A stretch of 53,265 nucleotides of DNA, from the NCBI GenBank assembly GCA_051453625.1, contig JBOZIK010000001.1, positions 110,538,028 through 110,591,292 of the forward strand, in the 5' to 3' direction. The position numbers and the translations under genes were made by a program. Positions 45,790 to 53,265 of the stretch are shown here, piece by piece. The stretch is from Welwitschia mirabilis. Lineage: Eukaryota > Gnetophyta > Gnetopsida > Welwitschiales. Position 1 is the stretch's first letter, and the number at the start of each line of letters is the position of its first letter. The notes under the pieces are model-generated. The model ran no database searches, was not told the DNA's origin, and saw nothing but the letters and a program-made list of their open reading frames with translations.

Positions 45790-46720
45790 TAAACTAATTT
45801 ATATGGTATAAATTTTATATTATGCTTTTAATTTATTCTATGGGCTCATAAGGCTTCATTCAGTTTGTTTGCCCAATCTATTTTCATTGTATTTATGGTT
45901 TTTGTTAATATTTTATTTAGTTCTCTATTGGCCACTTTAGCTTAACCATTAGTTTGAGAATAATAGGCAATAAATAGCTTATGATGAATTCCATATTTAA
46001 GAAGAAGTTTTTTAAAGATTTTACTAGTAAAGCGAGTTTCTCTATGAGAGATAACACTTCAAGGGGATCCAAGTCAATAAATAATATTTTTAAGGAAATA
46101 GTTGATAATAGTTAGAGAAGAATAATGCAAGATAGCCTCTGCCTCTACTCACTTAGTAAGATAGTTGACACAAATCAAGATGTACAATTTTTCATATAAA
46201 AGAGGATTAATTAATCCAAAAAAATCTATTCTTCATACATCAAATGTTCAATTTATTATATTCATTATTGTGAAATTTTCAACTTTTGAGTAAATGCTTC
46301 TTCTCTTTGGCATTTATCACATTTTGGCATATAGGCAAAGGAATCTTTGAATATGGTTGACCAATAGTATCTGATATATAATATTTTCAGTATTGTTCTT
46401 CTTACATAGTAATGTCCTTCCCCTTCTTTCCCATGTGATTTCTTAAGGATTTCTCCTTGTGATTCTTCTTCAACACATCTCCTTATGATATGATCTTTAC
46501 ATTTCATGAATAGTAATTTGTTATGTGATATGTAATCTCTAGCTTCTCTTAGCAATTTTTTATTTTCATAATAGTTTAAGAAATGTGATAATCTCTTGTT
46601 GATTATAAAGTTGGCAATATTTGCAAATAATGAGTTTATTTTGACTTGAACAAGATATGTATCAAGAACTTCTTTCTTAATACTAATTTGTTCTTCTTCA
46701 TGAGGGAACTCTAATCTCAA
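45790..46720 (-). pseudogene. G integrase (broken; two catalytic residues changed)
   Basis: The intact frame 46720-46265 carries the zinc-binding domain: SHGKEGEGHYYVRRTILKIL, YYWSTIFKDSF and CDKCQRE, the H..H...C..C layout of gypsy integrases. Further on, with stops, come FDV.RIDFFG (first Asp kept), VEAEA, then ISHRETRF where the family has SDRGTHF (Asp to His), HKLFIAYYSQTNG and AKVANRELNKIL where the family has AEVSNREL (Glu to Lys), then DWANKLNEAL. Only one of the three catalytic acids remains. No chromodomain seen, as usual for Athila/Tat. Confidence 0.9.
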
Positions 46721-46779
46721 TAAGTACTCTACTATAATGTTCTCTATCTGTTTCTATTTATGGTTTTTAAATTAAATTC

Positions 46780-47160
46780 CTACATTAATAATATTCATCT
46801 CATTGTCTTAGAGTTTTCTTCTTTCTTATTGATTATTAATCTAATTGCACTATGATTAGTATGAAATTTAACCTCATACCATAAAATATGGTATCTAATT
46901 TTTTCTAAAGACATGACAATGATTAATAACTCTTTCTATAGAATTGTATAATTTTGTTAAATTGCTTTTAAATTTTTTCTAACATAAGTAATAACATGAT
47001 GTTTATTACCATCATCTGTCCATCTTAAAATAGCTCTCATTACATGATTAGATGCTTTAGTCATTATATGGAATGGTTTTTCCTAATTGGGTCCTTGTAA
47101 AATAGGAGCCTTAAGTATTTTATCCTTTAATTTATGATAATCATTTTTACATTCATTATT
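46780..47160 (-). pseudogene. G RNase H (broken)
   Basis: Minus-strand reading LKDKILKAPILQGPN, EKPFHIMTKASNHVMRAIL, HHVITYVRKNLKAI, QNYTIL, KELLIIVMSLEKIRYHILWY and VKFHTNHSAIRLIINKK follows the gypsy RNase H pattern (F.I.CDASD..VGAVL, Y.SKTLN.AQ.NY...EKELLAVV.AL.KFR.YL). The catalytic Asp of CDASD is Lys. A few stops at Gln and Glu positions. Confidence 0.88.
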
Positions 47161-47970
47161 TTAAGTATACTCCATATCTTTTTGTGAAATAGTACTCAAG
47201 GGTTTACTAATTTTATTGAACTTCATTATAAACCTTTTGTAACATCCCACATGTCTAAGAAAATATTTAAGTTCTTTCAATTTAGTTGAAGGTGGTATAT
47301 CCTTTATAGCCTCCACCTTCTCTTCATCAATTTCAATCCCTTTTTGGAAAATTTTGTCTCCAAGAGCTATTCTTTTTGTAACCATGAGATGATTCTTAAA
47401 CTAACTTAGTTTTAGGTTCTTCTCTTTGCACTTTTCAAAAATATTTATAATCTATCTAAGACCTCTTCAAAGTTATTTCCAAAGGTTAAAAAGTCATTTA
47501 TAAATAATTTTACTAATCTTCTAATCATGTTTTGGAATATACTGTTTACTAACCATTACCATGTAACTGAGCTATCTTGTAATTCAAAAGTTAATACTTT
47601 AAAAGCATATGTTCCCAAATGACATGTAAAAGTAGTTTTAACTTAATCTTCTAAAGCTCTATGAACCTTATTATATCCATTATGCCATAAAAAAAGCTAT
47701 AGTAATGATGTTTAGAAATTCTCTCTAGAACCTGACCTACAAATGGTAATGGAAAATGACCCTTATTATATTTAAAATTTTGAAATCTATATAGACCCTT
47801 TATTTATTCCCTTTTTTTGATACTATAGTTATAGGACTTATCCATTCTGAATTTGATATTGAATAGGTAAAACCCATGTCCAAAAGTTTAGTTATTTATT
47901 GTTTAATAACATCTTGCATGTCTGGATTACATCATCTCTTAGGTTGCCTAGTAGGTTTGAATAAGGCATC
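47160..47970 (-). pseudogene. G reverse transcriptase (broken)
   Basis: Starts FKPTRQPKR, CNPDMQDVIKQ, ITKLLDMGFTYSISNSEWIS, PITIVSKKGN; then VYIDFKILN and FHYHL. The catalytic box is LVKLFINDFLTFG (about 47480-47515) where gypsy elements have F/YMDDF, so the first Asp is Asn. The C-terminal thumb is intact at 47385-47161: MVTKRIALGDKIFQKGIEID, EEKVEAIKDIPPSTKLKELK and FLRHVGCYKRFIMKFNKISK. The signature LG..I...GI..D..KV...PPP is typical. Frameshifts lie near 47420 and 47700. Confidence 0.9.
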
Positions 47971-48459
47971 TACATAAATCCTATGTTGATATCATTTTAG
48001 GTCTATTTCTTAAATATTAGTATGATTTCATGTATAAGATTTTATTTTCTTAACCAATATTCTTCTCAATTTCCTCTTTTGAAAGTGGATCAAGTTGCTA
48101 TTAATAATTAGAAATTTATTAGATGCTACCTCTATGTATTTCAAGAGGTGATTTTTCTATCTCTTGCAATGTTAGTTCCTCTTCTTTATATTTTTCTTCA
48201 TTTGTTTTTTCTAAAATATAAGAGACTATTGAACTAATATTGCATTAATCTTAGTTTCAAAGTTCAATCTCATTTCTTCTAAGACTAATACATTAAATAA
48301 TTCAATTTCTTTTTTTAAATCACCTAAACTAATTTCCATCACTCCTTTTCTTAATTAAATAGTTGCATCTACATTAGCCATTTGAAATCTTCTTAGAATA
48401 GCTACATGAGTATTTTCTTAAGTTTTTATAACTAAATAATCTATGAGATAAATGAATTC
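47971..48459 (-). other. G linker between protease and RT
   Basis: Region between the two pol domains, Glu/Lys-rich in the pol frame but too broken to read safely. Confidence 0.4.
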
Positions 48460-48660
48460 TTAGATTTCAATAGGTAAATAATTAAGAACATCCTTAGGAG
48501 TTACCACTAATTCATCTACCAAATGAACTTTTCCTTGGGAGGGTGGTAGTTCTGGTTTTCTTAATTTCTTATAGGTTTCATAAGCCACTACATTTACACT
48601 TACCTCTAAATCAACTAATGCTTTAACTTTAAGTTTGTTTTCAATTCTAGTATTAACCAT
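48460..48660 (-). pseudogene. G aspartic protease fragment
   Basis: The open frame reads MVNTRIENKLKVKALVDLEV, SVNVVAYETYKKL, then PPSQGKVHLVDE and VLNYLPIEI. The active-site region DLGAS.N of Athila/Tat elements is DLEVSVN here: Asp kept, Gly changed to Glu, Ala to Val. The following Y..YKKL...ELPP... pattern matches the family. It is part of a longer polyprotein; the frame upstream (NTEHVTKALEKC, then KKRQIETVKK) is broken by stops. Confidence 0.85.
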
Positions 48661-48929
48661 AGCTGTTCCTATGTTACTATATTTCTCATGTTGCTTTATT
48701 TGCAGAATTTGTATAGAAGCCCATAAAACTTAATCTTTTTTAACTGTCTCTATTTGCCTCTTTTTTCTTCTCTATTTTAAACACATGCTCTTCATTTGTT
48801 TCTAATAAAGAGGTCATCTTTTAATAATTTTAATAGAGGTAAAGATATAGAAGCATTTTTCTAAAGCTTTAGTTACATGCTCAGTGTTTTTTTTCAATCT
48901 TAAGGTATTTAATTTCTTTACTTTTCATA

Positions 48930-49290
48930 GGAAAATTCATAGTTTTCAATTATTCTTCTATTATTTCTTCTTTTTTATTTATGTTATCTACCATTTAAGT
49001 TGGATTATTTATTTAGTTTGCTCTTTTTAATTTCCAATCCATTACTTTATATTTTTATGATCTACTTAATACTACTTCATTAGTGAATTCTTTAGGATTT
49101 AATTGTGGTTAGGTAGAAATCTTCTTCTTTTATTTATCTAATTCTTGCTTTTCTTTCTTATTCTTAATATCTTTATTCCTTTAGTTCCTATAATATTTAT
49201 ATTATTGTTGTCTTTTAGAGTTGATATATTTTTGTAAAGGTTTTTTAATCTTTGGTTTTAATTTTCTACTTTAATAAGGATAAGGTTTCT
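48930..49290 (-). pseudogene. G gag C-terminal remnant
   Basis: Minus-strand reading: a Pro/Gln/Lys-rich linker (PQTQKKPYPY, KPKIKKPLQKYINSKRQQ), then LNPKEFTNEVVLSRS. The last part fits the NPKG....ILRSGK motif at the gag-protease join of Athila-type elements. The rest of gag is cut off by the inverted X LTR. Confidence 0.5.
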
Positions 49291-49319
49291 TTTGAGTTTG
49301 TGGTTGATGTACTACATTT

Positions 49320-49732
49320 AGATCTAATTCCAAATTGTATGTATTTGATGGGGTATTTTAAGTACTTCTGTAGGATATTTAAATAGGTTTAAGTGGATTT
49401 TTGATAACTATGAAGAACCAAAGAAATGATTACAAAAATATGTAATCCTTATCATATTTGAAGAAATTTTAGGCAAATTCTCATACTTAGAATTCTAAAA
49501 AGGAGCTTAATGATCTAAAATACTGATTTCCCTTAACTAAAGAACTCAATAGAATATCATCCATATTATCATCCAGATAGCAATCACTAGATGACTATAC
49601 ATTTAGAGCTAATAGGAATGCTGACATGGACTAGATTAGAAACTAAAGAGTGATCTTTTCTTATGGGGTGTTATCCCTATAATCATCTAGATGACAGTCA
49701 GGGCAACACTTATTTTATTTTATGATGAATAT
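49320..49732 (+). repeat. Inverted X-type LTR fragment, split by X3
   Basis: Its reverse complement aligns with the last roughly 400 bp of the X LTRs: CCTACAGAAGTACTTAAAAT, then a CCCCATCAA...CATACAATTTGG end, and the palindrome-bearing GTCATCTAGATGATTATAGG block at 49681-49695. It is opposite in orientation to copies A-F and stops where X3 begins, so the rest presumably lies beyond X3. Confidence 0.75.
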
Positions 49733-50849
49733 TGTTGTGGTGTGTATTTATGCATGTCTTAACATTCAAACAGATTTTATCATTAGTAATTAAAATAGAT
49801 ATTATGCATAATACAACATGCTAGAATAATGTGAGTGACCCAAATGTCATATCTCATTGAAGTCTATCCGTAACGAAACTTAGGTTGCTTTTGAAAATAA
49901 TCTTGTAACTAAAAATAATGAATAACAAAGTAGGAAATTAAACTATCATGTAAAGTGCAATATGCATTCTAGACTAACATGAAATGAAAATGAATCCTAA
50001 CCCTACTTTTTCTTTTCAGCCCTAACAAGCACTGCCCTTATAATCTATATCATTCTAAAAATTGTAACTAGATCTAGAGCAACATTATACTATAAGGGAT
50101 ATAATAAATCTATAATGCAAACAAATATAAACATAAATAAAACTAAGATTTATATTAAAGTGGTAACAATCATTCGGGTTACAAAATAGTTGGGTCTCAA
50201 TAGAAGATACTCAGCCTTCTACCAGGTGCTCGTTTTTCTATAACTCATAGGGATGGATCTCTCACCCTTTTCTCTCCTATCACAATAATCTCTAGTGTAT
50301 TAAAGATGATTGGAGTTAAGGGGGAGACCTCTATTTATTAACTTAAAACATTAAAATAAAACTAACAAAAAGGCATAGGAAAAACTCTAACCATCATGCA
50401 GAGAGAAATCAGAATAACTAGTGAAAGTTTAGGTAAATATTCAGTGTAGACGCTATAATTAGTATTGTCTGTAAGATCGTCTAGATGATAGAAGAGATGA
50501 TACCAACTCACAGTTAAATCTTCATCTGCTACTAATCTGACTATCCATTAGACCTATTATAATCTTATTGGCTAGTTCTTCAAACTAACATCTGGATGAT
50601 TAGGTGGACGATGGTCTTCCATGAATCTTCAATTGGTCTAGTAGCCTTGTTGTTTGCAGGAAATTGTCATCCAAAATACCATTTATTCATTTTTGCATAG
50701 AATGCTTGTAATTTATCTAGGAAATTGCATGTTTCCATTTTTTTCATCTTGATACTCCATTATCATTAAAACTAAGCATTTACGTACCAATTTACCTACA
50801 AAACAACTCAGAATATCTTATTAAATACACGTAAATTGGTGATGCAACA
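49733..50849 (-). repeat. X LTR copy F (3-prime LTR of X3)
   Basis: Starts TGTTGTGGTGTGTATTTATG and ends GGTGATGCAACA. 1117 bp. Contains ATCGTCTAGATGATAG at 50476-50491 and CATCTGGATGATTAGGTGGA near 50592. The TATA-like motif is at about 50327-50341 on the minus strand. Confidence 0.88.
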
Positions 50850-50866
50850 TACGCCCCTACTTAGCC
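50850..50866 (-). other. Polypurine tract of X3
   Basis: GGCTAAGTAGGGGCGTA on the minus strand, one base different from X2. Confidence 0.75.
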
Positions 50867-51353
50867 TTGTTAATCTCTGACAAAATCAGGTGGTAAACCT
50901 TATTTGCGAGTCAACTTATTAGTCAATAAAAATAACTAGGATATCTAAATAAATCATCTTGACAAGATTTAAAAAATATTTCAGAGATAGAATGAATTAA
51001 AAAAAACTAAATAGAAACACCTGTGAAGTATCAAAGAGCGGTCATCCAGTATATCGTCTGAACGATAAAAGGGATGATAGGATTTTAAATGTCTTCAAAA
51101 CTTGAATCTTGTAATAAAAATTGATTTTTTAGATAATTAATAAATAGTACTTCACTGTGATTAATAATCAATTATAAGCATTTTCCCTAAGTAAAGTGCA
51201 TTCCTCATCATAAAAATCAAAAGATAGTCATGTAAAAATCACATAGAAGTAGTATACCTTGCTTAAAAAAAATGATAAGTCTATTTAATAATGAGAGTTT
51301 TTAGTACAAAAAGTGTATAAGGGGAGATAAAATATAATCTAAAATCACTCCCC
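50867..51353 (-). other. X3 untranslated stretch between ORF2 and PPT
   Basis: Colinear with X2 20100-20600. Contains TATCGTCTGAACGATAAAAG at 51051-51070, the CpG-bearing form of the family palindrome. No ORF. Confidence 0.6.
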
Positions 51354-52488
51354 TCATCTACACATGATGAACTCTAGTTCAGTAACTAGCTCAGGAGTAG
51401 GGGGATAAGAAGAAGGATGATCAGCATCTGTGGGGAGATGGACATCAAGAGATGCTATAATAGACCTTATTGTCTCATTACCCTAGACATGTATCGACTC
51501 TGAAAGATCTATAGTTACATTCTGCTAAATGGAGATAAAGTGCTAACGTACATTCATCATTTAATCCTCTGTGTGATGTATTCTTCTCTTAATAGATCAG
51601 ATCTGCTACTCAACTTTTTTGCTCAAAGTATATGATCCGCTGCTCAACTCTCTGCTCGAAAGATATGATTTGCTGGTCGATTCTCTACTCAAAGGTCTAT
51701 AACATTTGATCAATAAATCCTCTGAGGTTCTCAGTAGTCTCACCCAGAAGAGCTTGGATTTGCTCTAATGAAGCTCCAACTGCAGGTCTTTATACCTGAG
51801 GTTTCTTTATCTCTCCTGGTACTTGTATAGTCATATCTTGTAAATAGCGAGCAAAAGTCTGAATATGTGAGATAGGTCACTCACCTATAGGCTCAGGTAT
51901 TCCAAATCATCTGAATAAGGCTGAAAAGAGGCATGGATAATCAAGTATCTATATATGTCATGCCTTAATCATAGACCTAAGTCTTCTCCAAATGAAAGTC
52001 AATAAATTCATCTGCTCCCCCTGATAGAAAGCTACCAGAATCTATAAATGCGTGATGATAGTGTGACTGTTATGATATGATGGACTGATATTATGAATTA
52101 ATCCTCTATGCAAAACTATATATGTAGGGGTCATCTGGGTAATATTTATCCCCCGTTGATCAGTGGTCATATCAACTGGAATGTCTAAAATGGCGCCATA
52201 AGCTCAATGCTCGTTTATCCCACCAGCTAAATGAATATGAAAACTCCTAAGTCCTCTAAGATCTATGATGACTATAATGTGATATGGAAGGATAGCTATC
52301 TTGTAATCTCGAATGTATGCAACAATCATATCCTGTAGCTGACCATGAATGTCTGGTCGCCTCTCTATATGCATGATGTCATAGAACTCTCTTATCTCAG
52401 AATCATAAAATGCATCATGCGCATCTGTGATCCATCTAAGATATAACTCTATCAATCTTTGATCAACCTCTAGCTCTATGCGGCTCAT
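51354..52488 (-). pseudogene. X3 ORF2, plant transposon protein-like, with coiled coil (some stops)
   Basis: Start ATG 52488 (the frame is readable back to about 52533: HVERYFEDF). First open part to 52204: MSRIELEVDQRLIELYLRWI, EIREFYDIMHIERR, LPYHIIVIIDLRGLRSFHIH. It continues with YGAILDIPVDM, MTPTYIVLHRGLIHNISPSY, NSHTIITHLQILVAFYQGEQ and MNLLTFIWRRLRSMI. This resembles the domain annotated as a putative plant transposon protein (REFY start, later a L.+.+.HNI.P..H...+...+....A...GE.INL..+I helix pair). Next come GASLEQIQALLGETTENLRG and coiled-coil repeats (RIDQQIISFEQRVEQRIIYF), then a Pro-rich tail, YPPTPELVTELEF, and TGA at 51354. Roughly nine to ten stops, mostly explained by Gln or Trp codons. 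Function unknown. Confidence 0.55.
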
Positions 52489-52533
52489 AAAATCTTCAAA
52501 ATATCTCTCAACATGAATGCTAAGTGTCTATAT

Positions 52534-53265
52534 GCTCAAGGATCGTCCATGTCAAGATGGTAGGTGTGTGGGCTCTGCATGTTGTATCTTAGGCTCAACC
52601 AAAGGGTCTACTACCTACCATACAGACTCAGCTAAAGCCTCTACCTATCTATCTCTACGTGTATGTGGCCTACTCAACTGCAAACACTAAACTCGTCATG
52701 CGAAAACAGATAAACAAGTCGAAAAAGTTGCATGGATGAGCAATAATGACCCCTATAATCGATTAAAAAAGTATTAAAAATACTAAAAATATGTCCTATC
52801 CCCCTCCCCCCCTTAAAAATATGTAATGCATCCTAAATTGCCTAATTGCGAGGGAAAAAAAAAGGAGCAAAGTGAAAAAAATCTGAACAGTGTGTATGTA
52901 GTGGGCCTCACATGAAGTAAAAAATTAAAATACTCAAATGAAAAATCTGATCTATTAAAGTTATAGAGCACATCGTACTAATCAATTTTTCCTAAAGGAT
53001 CACTATGTTTTTGACTTACAGTTTGCAAGAAAATGAGTGCAAAAGATAAGAACATGAGAATTCCTCGTAATACGCAAAAGTGATCATAACTCAAAAAATA
53101 CACAGTGACATTCAGTTCTGTAAGACCCAAAATGAAGAATGTGATGAACTAAATAATATACATTAAAACTATGTGTCGAAAGGCTAAAAAAAAAGAGAAA
53201 AAAATGAAAAATCAAGAGGAGAGAGAAACATACCTCATTTTTTACGAATTTGAAGAAATCTTGCG
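52534..53265 (-). other. X3 internal region upstream of ORF2
   Basis: Colinear with X2 20690-21100 (shared AAATATGTCCT...CCCCC block at 52783-52812 and the GTGGGCCTCACATGAA / GTAGGCCTAGAAGCAG block). A C-rich run lies at 52800-52812. No ORF seen. Confidence 0.55.

Larger units (their letters stand above)
44650..49320 (-). mobile_element. G: Ty3/gypsy remnant, Athila/Tat type, with pol
   Basis: Minus-strand order: gag tail (49290-48930), protease (48660-48460), RT (47970-47160), RNase H (47160-46780), integrase (46720-45790), then a 3-prime region whose part 45000-44650 matches the X internal region (21830-22050 and 6370-6540). RT-RH-IN order is diagnostic of gypsy. Its own LTRs are not securely found: the left end is cut by X1 and the right side by an inverted X LTR. 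The shared 3-prime segment links it to the X family. Confidence 0.85.
49733..53265 (-). mobile_element. X3: third X-family element, runs off the window
   Basis: Minus strand: 3-prime LTR 49733-50849, PPT 50850-50866, then internal region to the window end. It is the best preserved X copy: clean TGTTGTGG and CAACA ends, few stops in ORF2, more CpG than elsewhere. It keeps ORF2, which X1 and X2 have lost. The 5-prime LTR, PBS and any pol lie to the right, so autonomy cannot be judged. Confidence 0.8.

Overview
The window looks like nuclear DNA of a land plant, probably a seed plant with a large, transposon-filled genome. It is very AT-rich, has six runs of N, and I see no intact cellular gene, tRNA or rRNA gene. 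Nearly all recognisable content is LTR retrotransposons, mostly broken by stops of the CAA/CAG/CGA/TGG to TAA/TAG/TGA kind, as expected from long C-to-T decay of methylated DNA. Comparing copies by eye, with primer-binding sites (PBS), polypurine tracts (PPT) and target-site duplications (TSD), resolves most of the window into one nested stack. Element names (X, Y, T, Z, G) are mine. || Layout. G (about 44650-49320, minus strand) is the remains of a Ty3/gypsy element of Athila/Tat type, with gag tail, protease, RT, RNase H and integrase. Next to it was inserted X1 (1433-43909, minus), flanked by the exact 5-bp duplication AAATG. X1 was split by Y (8214-40419, minus), a gag-bearing element without pol in the arrangement LTR-internal-LTR-internal-LTR, flanked by GATGTT on both sides. 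The second Y internal region was split by X2 (14841-39921, minus), a second copy of the X family. X2 was split by a 10.2-kb Ty1/copia element with 2.7-2.8-kb LTRs (24650-34855, plus) and by T (35259-37867, minus), a 2.6-kb element with 223-bp LTRs, an exact initiator-Met PBS and an exact AAAAT duplication. Right of G, a third X copy (X3, 49733 to the window end) is inserted in an inverted fragment of an X-type LTR. || The X family has LTRs of about 1.1-1.4 kb ending TGTTGTG...CACAACA, a PBS resembling the tRNA-Asp type, and no polymerase. It carries a long degenerate ORF (ORF1: gag-like start, acidic middle, unrecognised C-terminal part), seen in X1 and X2. X3 keeps a second, better preserved ORF (ORF2) near its 3-prime end that resembles the plant transposon protein domain found in gypsy elements. 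Part of the X internal region is also found downstream of the G integrase, so G-like elements are plausible autonomous partners. || Still unresolved are 16098-19168 (between two X LTRs, containing an LTR-like promoter block, family Z, that is repeated inverted at 1-870), the flank 870-1432 and the stretch 43915-44640. Element boundaries are good to a few bases where TG/CA ends and duplications agree. All similarity statements are by-eye alignments.
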